Assembly: GCA_040398805.1 (NCBI GenBank)
Contig: JBBATK010000015.1
Coordinates: 1 to 38,856, forward strand
From: JBBATK01 sp040398805
GTDB lineage: Bacteria > Bacteroidota > Ignavibacteria > Kapaibacteriales > NICIL-2
Reading direction: 5' to 3'
DNA: 38,856 nt
The first letter of the stretch is position 1. Every line of letters starts with the position of its first letter. This document shows positions 16,214 through 24,926 of this stretch, one piece after another. Position numbers and translations under genes: made by a program. The notes below the pieces were generated by a model, which saw only the letters and a program-made list of their open reading frames with translations, ran no database searches and had not been told where the DNA came from.

Positions 16214-17221
16214 ATGCTCGATCTCTCCACCCTTCGCTCCTTGCTTCTTATCGATTCCCCCTCGGGCTTCACGCATCATGCTTGCGATTTCATCGAGGCC
16301 ACCCTGCGGTCGTACGGGTACTCCCCCGAACGCACGCCGAAGGGCGCCGTGCGATGCGCTCTTGGTCCGAACCCCGTCCTTGCCATCGCCGCACATACCG
16401 ATACCCTGGGAGCCATGGTGAGCAGCATCACGAGCGCAGGCCTCTTGCGCTTCACCCTCGTGGGAGGTCCGCTCCTGCCCACGTTCGAAGCTTCCTATGT
16501 GCGTGTCTACACGATGGAGGGAAAAACGCTGACGGGTACGGTATTACTCGATAATCCTTCCACGCATGCCAATAAAACCGCCGGCACCGGTGAACGCAGC
16601 ACGGCGAACATGCATGTGCGCCTGGACGAAGTGGTGCACTCGGCCGATGACGTGCGGGCGCTCGGCATACGCGTCGGGGATTTCGTCTGTTTCGAGACGA
16701 AATACGAAGAGACGTCGAGCGGATTCATTAAATCCCATTTTCTCGATAATAAAGCGGGCTGTTATGTCTTATTCGAAATAGCCCGGCGTATGGCCGAAGA
16801 CCGTCGCCACGCACCCGTGGAAGTATATTTCTCCACCTACGAGGAAGTCGGTCACGGCGGGACGACGGGATACTCCGCGAGCGTCCGCGACCTGCTCACC
16901 ATCGACATGGGCGTGGTGGGCGACGGTTGTGCGGGCGATGAGTATTCCTGCTCGATCTGCGCCAAGGATTCCGGCGGACCCTACGATTATCATTTCCGGA
17001 AGAACCTCGTGGAACTCGCCGAGGCGCATTCCATCGCCCATAAGCTGGACGTCTATCCCTATTATTCCAGCGATGGCACCGCCGCCTGGCGCGCAGGCCG
17101 TGATGTGCGAGTGGCACTCATCGGACCCGGCGTGGCCGCCTCTCACGGCATGGAACGCACCCACCGCTCCGCCCTTCAAGCCACCATCGACCTGTGCATG
17201 CTCGCCATCGCACGGTATTGA
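16214..17221 (+). CDS. M42-family metallo-aminopeptidase
   Basis: The 335-residue enzyme has the M42 (glutamyl/leucyl aminopeptidase, cellulase-M-like) plan. It opens with the typical LLLIDSPSGFTHHACDFI. Metal and catalytic residues are visible: His61 and Asp63 in AAHTDTLG, bridging Asp near 179 in FLDNKAG, the catalytic and metal Glu pair near 211-212 in STYEEVGHGG, Asp near 232 in TIDMG, and His near 312 in SHGMERTH. M42 peptidases are cytosolic, often dodecameric, and trim short peptides using two divalent metals. No signal peptide is present. A CCCC-TTT-GGGG hairpin follows at 17281-17295. The gene is separated from the giant-protein gene by 400 bp with its own promoter, so they are probably independent. 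Confidence 0.93.
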   Translation: MLDLSTLRSLLLIDSPSGFTHHACDFIEATLRSYGYSPERTPKGAVRCALGPNPVLAIAAHTDTLGAMVSSITSAGLLRFTLVGGPLLPTFEASYVRVYTMEGKTLTGTVLLDNPSTHANKTAGTGERSTANMHVRLDEVVHSADDVRALGIRVGDFVCFETKYEETSSGFIKSHFLDNKAGCYVLFEIARRMAEDRRHAPVEVYFSTYEEVGHGGTTGYSASVRDLLTIDMGVVGDGCAGDEYSCSICAKDSGGPYDYHFRKNLVELAEAHSIAHKLDVYPYYSSDGTAAWRAGRDVRVALIGPGVAASHGMERTHRSALQATIDLCMLAIARY

Positions 17222-17280
17222 ACCGTATCCACCCCCTCTGCACCGCTCACCATCCGAACAGTGTCCGCCCCCGCTCCCCC

Positions 17281-17295
17281 TTCCCCTTTGGGGAA
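17281..17295 (+). terminator. Hairpin after the M42 gene
   Basis: TTCCCC-TTT-GGGGAA is a perfect 6-bp stem 60 bp after the M42 stop, flanked by polypyrimidine and polypurine runs. There is no T-tract, so termination is uncertain. Confidence 0.35.
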
Positions 17296-17369
17296 GACCA
17301 CGAAAGGGAAGAGGGTTGTTGAAAGCACCATAAGTACATGTAATCGTCTCTACATACGCAGTTTTCCAC

Positions 17370-17385
17370 ACATTGTCCACAATGT
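17370..17385 (+). promoter_or_regulatory. Perfect dyad upstream of the sigma-54 site
   Basis: ACATTGT-CC-ACAATGT is a perfect 7-bp inverted repeat with a 2-bp spacer, ending 10 bp before the -24/-12 element at 17396-17411. It has the form of an operator for a dimeric regulator. Enhancer-binding proteins usually bind further upstream, so a repressor or accessory factor is also possible. Confidence 0.5.
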
Positions 17386-17395
17386 CGGTCACATC

Positions 17396-17411
17396 GGGCA
17401 CGGTGTTTGCC
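17396..17411 (+). promoter_or_regulatory. Sigma-54 (-24/-12) promoter candidate for the giant surface protein
   Basis: GGGCACGGTGTTTGCC matches the sigma-54 consensus TGGCACG-N4-TTGCW at all core positions except the first T and the last W. The invariant GG (17397-17398) and GC (17409-17410) are spaced by exactly 10 bp. Transcription would start near 17421, giving a leader of about 200 nt before the ATG at 17622. The window also encodes sigma-54 itself (34225-35943). Confidence 0.65.
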
Positions 17412-17621
17412 TATCCGATGCCAGCGTGACCACGGAACGGAGATGCGTATGGACGCGGACGACCCCAGAGGTACTCGTCTGAAAATATTGTCATTCTGCT
17501 CGCAAATCTTCGTAGTTTTCCACACTCCTGGGGAAGCGACGAAGGGACGGCGCAGAAGCACAAGGGAACGTGGAGCCGACAGGAACATCGGGGCGAGAAT
17601 TTTCACGAGGGAAACAAGAAG

Positions 17622-20600
17622 ATGACGTCATTTCAACGGTCCGCGCGTACGTGGTGGATGTGGGTGGCCTCGGGTGCGGTGTTTCTGGCGCTGTGGGTGG
17701 CTTCGGTACCCGTGAGTGCACAGACCCTTTCGCTCGTGTCGGTGAAAGTGAACGCTTTTCAGGATCACAGCGCCGATTTTTACGCCTTCGATGCGCAGAA
17801 CAGGCTTGTCCGCAATTTCCAGCCGACGGATTTCGCCATCACGAACGGCGCGCAGAATTTCAACGTCACGAATGTGACCTGTCCGCCGGTCCCGCCGCAG
17901 GAGCGACTCTCGGTGGTGTTATGTATCGATGTCAGCGGCTCCATGAGTCAGGGGAGTCCGAACCGCATGAGCCGCGTGCGCGATGCCGCATCGCTGTTCG
18001 TGAACATGCTCGACACCAACCTTCACGAGTGTGCCGTCACGTCGTTCGACCACCTGAGCTATATCAATCAGGACTTCACGACGAGCAAATCGTCATTGCT
18101 TTCCGCCATTTCCACGCTTCAGCCGCAGGGCGCCACGGATTACAACAACGCCTTGCTGGCCGCGCCCACGGGCGCGATGAACGTGGCCACCCAGGGTCGG
18201 TACAAGCGCGTGGTGATCATGCTCACCGATGGCGACGGCGGCGGGAAGCAGGATTCCATCCTTGCGTTCGCACAGCTGTACAACATCCGCATCTATACCA
18301 TTTCGTATTTCCTGCAGGCGCCGGGCATCCTTGCCAATATCGCCTCCCAGACCGGCGGACTTCTCTTCGGAGAAACCGGCTATGAGTCGCTCACCACACC
18401 TGAACAACTCAATGCCGCGTTCCGCGCCTGCCTGGTCCACGCGGAAGGCGCACAGCCGTGCACGGTGAACTACTTCGCGGACAAGTATTGCTATGCGGAT
18501 TGGCGTTGGGTGTCCATCGCCATACCCTCGCTGAACATGCCCGCCGTGTCCAGGTATTACGTGCTGCCGTATTCCATGATCCCCTACGTCACACTCACGC
18601 CAAGATCACTCACCTTCGGCGCGGTTCCGCCGGGAACCTTCCAAGAGAAGACCGTCCAGATCTATGCCCCGAACGCCCCTATCACCATCAACGACGCCAC
18701 CTTCGTCAATCCACTGTTCACGATCACGAACTGGGGTGGTACGTCTCCGCCCTTCACCATCGACCGCGGCCAGTCCCGGTTCATCACGGTACGATACACG
18801 GCAGTCGACACGAGCTATCAGTACGCGTCGATGACCATCCAGAGTAACATGTGCGTGTTCTCCTTTGTCGGCGCCTCCGCGGGGTACCAGGCACGTTCGG
18901 TACCGAACAAGACCATCAGCGTGCTCCGTCCTGTGAGTCCCGACAACTGGAACTCGTGCTACTACACCTATATGCGGTGGGACGGAATCGCGGCGAACGA
19001 CTCCATGCGCGTGGAGTGGACGTTCGACGACGGCAAGACCTGGACGATGCTCGCCGACAACTACTCGGGAAACATCGAGCAATGGTTCCGCACTCCGCAA
19101 CGGACGGGCGGCGGGAACAAGATCCGCATCTCGCACATCAAGTTCCAGAACGACCGACTGCAAGCCCTGAAGACCGGTCACCCCGGCATCATGAAGATGT
19201 GCGCATTGAACCCGACGAATGCCGCTCAAGCGGTCGCCATGCTCGCACCGGACAACACGTATCTGCATACCCGTCGCGCCTTTGTGGTGAACCTGCTGAC
19301 AGGCGATACCCTTGCCACCCTGATTCCTCCGGGCGGCAAGGTGATCCAATCCGTCATGTGGAGCGCCGACGGTGCCACCATCATCCTCTGTCACAACGGT
19401 ACGCCCGGCGGACAGCTCACGTTCTGGAACGCAACCACGTATCAGCTCATCCGTACCATCAGTGATGCCACGACGAACTTCACGTGCGCGGCGGTGAATC
19501 CCGCGGGAACCCGCATAGCCGTGGGCCTGCAGAACATCACGAACTCCGTGCGCCTGTATGATGCGAGCAACGGCACCGTCCTTGCCAATATGAATTACCA
19601 CACGGCTCTGGTGAACGGTGTGGCATTCAGTTCGGACGGAGCCCGATTGGCGTCCATCGACAACGTGGGCCGTATCAACGGCTGGAATGCTACGACGTTC
19701 ACCCGTATCAACACCATCGATCCGCAGCGTCCGTCCCCGGGCACGTCCATCCAGTACCATCCCGCAAACAACGACGTGGTCGTGGCTGCATTTCAAGAGG
19801 GTGTCACGCGCATCCATACCGTTTCGTCCGGTGCGGAAACGCGGAGCTACTCGGGAAACATCGGCGCGCACCTGTATGCGTGCTTCAATCCGAACGGCTC
19901 GCGCGTCGTCACCTGCGGCGAGACGGGCGTGTCCACCGGACTCCTCCTCGGCACCTGCGTGATCTGGGACGCCTCGTCGGGTTCGAGCATCACGTCGTTC
20001 GACGGCACGAACAGGATCAACAATCATCAATGGCGATCGAACTGGGCGGGTTATACGTCGGACGGTTCGCAGATCGTCACGGCGAATTCCTTCGGCGGCA
20101 TCAACGTGTGGTCCAATGCCGGCGCGCACAGCAAACAGCATCTGGTGCGCCACGCCGCCCGCGGTGCCGTGGTGAGCGCGTGCTTTTTCAACGACGACCA
20201 GAACGCGGCGACGCTCGGCGAAGACGGAAGCGTGGTGGTGCATGATGTACGGACACGCGATACGGTGCGGACACTCAACGACCTGGGCAGCCTTGCTTCG
20301 AAGGCGAACACCCTGCGGGCGAGTCCCAACGGGGTGTATCTGGCGGCTCTGTCCGCCGATGGCACCATGGCGCTCTGGAACGTCCTCACCGGACAGCTTA
20401 TCGCCCGCATCACGGGCGCGGGATACGGTCCCGCCTTCAGCAACAACAGTCAGTACGTGGCCGTGACGAACAACAACCTCGTGCAGATCTACGTGACGGC
20501 GACGGGTCAGCTGTACAAGACCATCACCGTGAGTACGTTCCTTTCGGGCAAGGACCTCACGTACAATTACGACGACACCCGCATCATCGTCGCGGGCGCA

Positions 20601-23600
20601 TCCTCGGCCACGAACATGAGCGTCGTTTCGCTCAACGTGGCGTCGAGCGCCGAGACGGGACGTTTCACCGACATCTTCGCCGTGGGCGGAGAGTGCATGA
20701 AGATATCCTATGCGCCGGGTTCACGGTATGTGACGGTGTATCATCAATCGGCATCACGGTCGTATGTCATCGATTCCACCATGAACCGTATCAACACCAT
20801 CAACGACATGGTGCACGGCATCGCGCCGAATGCGGGATATCAGGTGGGAACGGTCCTGACGAACAAGCAGGCGCGCGTGTGGCGCACCAGCGACAATGCC
20901 GTTATGCGCACGGTGAACCCCCATCAGGGCTACGAGGTGTCGCACCTGGCCATGTCGGCGAATTCCTCGCGCAGCATCATCTGCTCGCACGACGGCAACG
21001 CGTGGTTGTGGGACTTCGCGGCCACGCCCATACAGTCGGACATCTCCGCGTCGCCGTTCACCATCGGCACGTCGGTCCTGAAGAAGAAGGATACCATCAA
21101 CTTCGGCAAGGTGCTGAACAACGGATCGAAGGATTCGGTGATCAATCAGATCATCATGAACATCGGCTCGGCATGGGATTACATCTACTCCGTGTCCATC
21201 AGCGGCTATAACAAGGACGAGTTCCGTATCGTGAAGAGGAACGTGGGATTGTACCTGTATCCCGGTCAAAGTCTCACCTACGAACTCGGCTTCATCCCTC
21301 GCACGAAGGTCGTCGGCATCAAGCAAGTGGAGATGACCGTTGTCACGCTCTGCGACACGCTGCGCTTCGTGCTCATCGGGGAGTCCGTGAACCCGCCCAC
21401 GGAGAATCTCGTGGAGCAGATCGACTTCGGCAAAGTGGAAGTGACGACACGCAAGGACAGCACGGTCGCGCAGACCATACGCAACGTGACGAACGCGCCG
21501 CTGAACATCACGAACACGCGCATTCTCGGACCCGACACGCTGCAGTTCTCCATCGTCAGCGGCGGCGGTTCCTTCACGCTTGCGCCGGGCGAATCCCGCG
21601 TCATCACGCTGCGCTTCGCTCCCACGCGCATCGCACGGACGAGCGCCCGCCTGGCCTTCTTCCATGCGTTCCTTGGGTCGCCGGCAACCATCTTGCTCGC
21701 GGGCGAAGGCATCGGCATACCCCGCATCAACGCGTCGCCCAAAGAGTGCGTGCTGACCTCGCCCATCTGCTCGTCCATCGTGCCCATCGATACCGTCATC
21801 CGCATCGAGAACATCGGAACGGGCGTGATGTCCGTGGACAGTGCGGTGTTCACCGGCATCGATTCGACGAGCTTCCGCGTGACGACGGTGCTGCCCGATA
21901 CCATCACCCGCGGAGGATGGAAGAACATCCGCATCCAATACGTGCCGCAGATGGCCGGTCAGCGGTTCGCCACCCTGCGCCTGTTCACCACCGCAGCCAA
22001 TGTTCCCAAAGGCGTGCTGGACATCAAGGTGACGGGCAACCGCGATACGGTCGTGCTGTTCTTCCCCGTGCAGAACCTCGTGCTGACGAACGTCCGACCC
22101 TTCACCTCGGTCGATGCTTTCCTTAACCTCACCAATCGCGGCACGGTACCGATGACCCTTCCCGTGCCTGTGTCGCTCGGCAAGTTCACCGTCGTGAGCC
22201 TGTCGCCGAACCCCATTCCGCCGGGAGCCACGGCGCGCGTCTACGTGAACTTCAACAACGGTGATACGGCGGCGACCTACGATACGCTGTATACGGTGCG
22301 GGACAGTTGCGGAGGATCGACGTCGGTCCGACTGCGCGCCTACACGCAGTCACCGCGTCCTACCATCGTCATCCTGGCCTCGCTCGACATCGTCGGCATT
22401 CCCTGCACCTCGTTCACCGACACCACCATCATCATCACCAATGCGGGCATGTCGGCCATGAACATCAGCGACATCAGCATCGTGGGTGATACACTCAAGC
22501 AATACAGCATACGCTACAAACCGCCGCAGAAACTGGAGTCGAACGCGGTGGATTCCATCGTCATCCGCTACACACCGACGACCGATCGCAAACAGAACGC
22601 GTCGCTCGTCATCCGTTCCGATGCCCAGAACTCCGTCGCCGGCGTCACGTCCATCCCGCTCTCCGGCACCTGGAACCGCATCTCCTTCGTGCTCGATACC
22701 AATCGCATCGTCATCGACAATGTTCCGCCCAATACCGCACAGACACAAACCGTGCGGTTGCGTAACGACGGTACGAGCGAGATACGATGGACGCTGCCCA
22801 TGACAAGCGGTCGCTCCACCATCACGGCCATCACGCCGAATCCCACACCGGCGGGTGCTACGGCCACCGCCACCGTGCGCTTCTCGGGCGCGCCCAGCGG
22901 AAGTTTCAGCATCGATACGCTCTTCGTGCGGGACCAGTGTGGTAAAGGACAGGAACTGCGGGTGCAGGTGCAAGTGCAGACCACGCGTCCGCTCGTGCGC
23001 ATACGGACCATGCCGACCGTCATCTTGCCATGCATCACCGAGCGCGATACGTTCATCATCATCGACAATGCCGGACTCGACACGCTTCGCATCGATTCCG
23101 TCACCGTGGAACAACCGGCCGGCGTGCGCATCACCGTGCTCGGTTTCTTCCCGCGCCGCATCCTTACGTTCCGCCGCGACACGGTGTACTTCCGTATCGA
23201 CGCATCGGGCGCGGGCTCTTCGTCCATCCGCCTCACGCCGCGCGTGAGCGTGTACTCCAACAGCGAACGCGATAGCGTGTACACGCAGCCGTTCGTGCTG
23301 TCCATCGATAAGTCGGACCTGCGGTTCGCCACCGCCACGTTCGCCTTCCCCAAACAGAAAATCTATCGTTCCACAACGCAGACGACGACGGTGACGAACA
23401 CGGGAATGGTTCCCATGCGCTTCACCACACCCATGGTCCGCGGCAAGTTCTCCATCGACTCCGTCTCGCCGAATCCATTGGCGGCGGGCGGCACGGGCAC
23501 CGTGTATCTGCGCTTCGCAGGCGATACGGTGGGCATGTACAGCGAAACCTTCCGCATGACGGACAGTTGCGGCAAGACCCACACGCTGGGTGTGACGGTC

Positions 23601-24926
23601 GAGGTGGCGCCCGTGGTTCCCGCGCATCTGCAGACGGTCAGCGGCGTGGATATCGCGGAGCAGTGTTACAGCGCTATCGATACGACCGTGCTCATCACGA
23701 ACTCGGGTGCGGAGGATCTGGACATCAGCCGTATCCACCTGCGCGGGGCGAACGCCGACGAGTTCAGCATCCTTACGGATACCGCCATGATCCTTGCACC
23801 CGATGCCACGCATCTTGTGCTTGTGCGGCATATGTCCAAGGGTGTCACCGGACTCCGCACGGCGGAGCTTGTCATGGTGTCCAATACCGATAGCATGGTG
23901 AACAAGGAAACGGTCGTGAATCTTCGACTGATGAAGGACTCCGTGGATGTGCGTTGGGAGTTCGCGCAGTTGCACCTGGGTATCGTGGACCGGAACACGC
24001 GTGCCCGTGGTACCATGCAGGTGACGAACTACGGGACCGTTCCTCAGTCCGTCACGCTGCCTCTGGCAGGACGCTTCGCCGTCATCGACAGCATTGTTCC
24101 CCATCCCATCCTGCCGGGCGCGACAGGTGTTGCGTATGTCAGCTTCACCGTTCCCGACTCCGTCGGCTCCATCAAGGAGACACTGACATTCCTGAATCCG
24201 TGTTCGCGTGGCGTGCCGCTGGAAGTGGCGGTGCAGATTCGCGGCAACGCAGAGATCACGACGCCCGACACCACGGTGATGATCGGCGACGAATTCAGTT
24301 TGCCCATCCTTCTGTCCGATCCCTACGGCGTGAAGCTCAGCGGCGTGGAGTCCATCCGCATCGACCTGCGGTGGAACGTAACGATGATGCAACTCCTGGG
24401 TGTGGAGAACGCCACGCTGCAAGCCACCGGCGAAGACGGCGCGTGGCGCACCTGCCGCATTCTTACCGAGCCTATCACGGGAAGGGACAAAGCCATCGCC
24501 ACGCTGAAACTTCAAGCAGCGCTCGGCAACGACACCGTATGCGGAGTGCAGATCACCGATATCTACAACTCGCGCGGCATCACCGATCTGGCGGGACGCG
24601 GCGGCACCGTGACCATCACCGGACATTGTCAGGACGGTGGCACGCGCCTTATGGACCGTGCAGCACCGACGGCTGTGCGCTCCGTGTATCCGAATCCCGC
24701 GGGTGACGATGTGACACTCACGTTCACGACCGCCGAACGCGCTCCGCTGAGCGTGATACTCATCGATGTCCTGGGTCGCACCCATCGCGTGGTGTACGAA
24801 GGCATGCCTCCCGCAGAGGAGTGGTCGGTGAATGTTCCATTGTCGGACATCCCGAGCGGTGTGTATCAGGTGGTGTTGCAGACACCCACGCAACGTCGTT
24901 CCCATCGATTGGAGATCCATCGGTGA
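17622..24926 (+). CDS. Giant secreted VWA-WD40-Ig-like protein with T9SS tail
   Basis: The 2434-residue protein has a signal peptide ending near VSAQ (residue 34). A von Willebrand A domain covers about 95-290 with a MIDAS motif DVSGSMS (Asp103, Ser105, Ser107) and Asp203 in LTDGDGG. A choice-of-anchor-D segment follows (about 325-430), then a WD40 region of about a dozen blades (about 560-1135; repeats such as VNGVAFSSDGARLASIDN). Next come choice-of-anchor-D modules from about 1150, which become four copies of a roughly 210-residue double module starting near 1486, 1690, 1900 and 2109. Each has the pattern 'SPNPxxxGxTxxVYxxF...DSCG', often with a second Cys. A cohesin-like domain (about 2215-2340) and a type A sorting domain (SVYPNPAGDD to LEIHR) end it. 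It should be exported by T9SS and anchored on or shed from the surface, probably binding proteins or polymers. It overlaps the OmpA-like gene by 4 nt. Confidence 0.92.
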   Translation: MTSFQRSARTWWMWVASGAVFLALWVASVPVSAQTLSLVSVKVNAFQDHSADFYAFDAQNRLVRNFQPTDFAITNGAQNFNVTNVTCPPVPPQERLSVVLCIDVSGSMSQGSPNRMSRVRDAASLFVNMLDTNLHECAVTSFDHLSYINQDFTTSKSSLLSAISTLQPQGATDYNNALLAAPTGAMNVATQGRYKRVVIMLTDGDGGGKQDSILAFAQLYNIRIYTISYFLQAPGILANIASQTGGLLFGETGYESLTTPEQLNAAFRACLVHAEGAQPCTVNYFADKYCYADWRWVSIAIPSLNMPAVSRYYVLPYSMIPYVTLTPRSLTFGAVPPGTFQEKTVQIYAPNAPITINDATFVNPLFTITNWGGTSPPFTIDRGQSRFITVRYTAVDTSYQYASMTIQSNMCVFSFVGASAGYQARSVPNKTISVLRPVSPDNWNSCYYTYMRWDGIAANDSMRVEWTFDDGKTWTMLADNYSGNIEQWFRTPQRTGGGNKIRISHIKFQNDRLQALKTGHPGIMKMCALNPTNAAQAVAMLAPDNTYLHTRRAFVVNLLTGDTLATLIPPGGKVIQSVMWSADGATIILCHNGTPGGQLTFWNATTYQLIRTISDATTNFTCAAVNPAGTRIAVGLQNITNSVRLYDASNGTVLANMNYHTALVNGVAFSSDGARLASIDNVGRINGWNATTFTRINTIDPQRPSPGTSIQYHPANNDVVVAAFQEGVTRIHTVSSGAETRSYSGNIGAHLYACFNPNGSRVVTCGETGVSTGLLLGTCVIWDASSGSSITSFDGTNRINNHQWRSNWAGYTSDGSQIVTANSFGGINVWSNAGAHSKQHLVRHAARGAVVSACFFNDDQNAATLGEDGSVVVHDVRTRDTVRTLNDLGSLASKANTLRASPNGVYLAALSADGTMALWNVLTGQLIARITGAGYGPAFSNNSQYVAVTNNNLVQIYVTATGQLYKTITVSTFLSGKDLTYNYDDTRIIVAGASSATNMSVVSLNVASSAETGRFTDIFAVGGECMKISYAPGSRYVTVYHQSASRSYVIDSTMNRINTINDMVHGIAPNAGYQVGTVLTNKQARVWRTSDNAVMRTVNPHQGYEVSHLAMSANSSRSIICSHDGNAWLWDFAATPIQSDISASPFTIGTSVLKKKDTINFGKVLNNGSKDSVINQIIMNIGSAWDYIYSVSISGYNKDEFRIVKRNVGLYLYPGQSLTYELGFIPRTKVVGIKQVEMTVVTLCDTLRFVLIGESVNPPTENLVEQIDFGKVEVTTRKDSTVAQTIRNVTNAPLNITNTRILGPDTLQFSIVSGGGSFTLAPGESRVITLRFAPTRIARTSARLAFFHAFLGSPATILLAGEGIGIPRINASPKECVLTSPICSSIVPIDTVIRIENIGTGVMSVDSAVFTGIDSTSFRVTTVLPDTITRGGWKNIRIQYVPQMAGQRFATLRLFTTAANVPKGVLDIKVTGNRDTVVLFFPVQNLVLTNVRPFTSVDAFLNLTNRGTVPMTLPVPVSLGKFTVVSLSPNPIPPGATARVYVNFNNGDTAATYDTLYTVRDSCGGSTSVRLRAYTQSPRPTIVILASLDIVGIPCTSFTDTTIIITNAGMSAMNISDISIVGDTLKQYSIRYKPPQKLESNAVDSIVIRYTPTTDRKQNASLVIRSDAQNSVAGVTSIPLSGTWNRISFVLDTNRIVIDNVPPNTAQTQTVRLRNDGTSEIRWTLPMTSGRSTITAITPNPTPAGATATATVRFSGAPSGSFSIDTLFVRDQCGKGQELRVQVQVQTTRPLVRIRTMPTVILPCITERDTFIIIDNAGLDTLRIDSVTVEQPAGVRITVLGFFPRRILTFRRDTVYFRIDASGAGSSSIRLTPRVSVYSNSERDSVYTQPFVLSIDKSDLRFATATFAFPKQKIYRSTTQTTTVTNTGMVPMRFTTPMVRGKFSIDSVSPNPLAAGGTGTVYLRFAGDTVGMYSETFRMTDSCGKTHTLGVTVEVAPVVPAHLQTVSGVDIAEQCYSAIDTTVLITNSGAEDLDISRIHLRGANADEFSILTDTAMILAPDATHLVLVRHMSKGVTGLRTAELVMVSNTDSMVNKETVVNLRLMKDSVDVRWEFAQLHLGIVDRNTRARGTMQVTNYGTVPQSVTLPLAGRFAVIDSIVPHPILPGATGVAYVSFTVPDSVGSIKETLTFLNPCSRGVPLEVAVQIRGNAEITTPDTTVMIGDEFSLPILLSDPYGVKLSGVESIRIDLRWNVTMMQLLGVENATLQATGEDGAWRTCRILTEPITGRDKAIATLKLQAALGNDTVCGVQITDIYNSRGITDLAGRGGTVTITGHCQDGGTRLMDRAAPTAVRSVYPNPAGDDVTLTFTTAERAPLSVILIDVLGRTHRVVYEGMPPAEEWSVNVPLSDIPSGVYQVVLQTPTQRRSHRLEIHR

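Noticed and set aside
18606..20243. 545-residue open frame on the minus strand within the WD40 region
   Set aside because: Same shadow effect: Arg/His/Val-rich low-complexity composition and no recognisable domain.
22350..24920. 856-residue open frame on the minus strand opposite the giant gene
   Set aside because: It is His/Arg/Gly-rich, lacks domains and mirrors the codon bias of the plus-strand gene; the plus strand has clear domains throughout.
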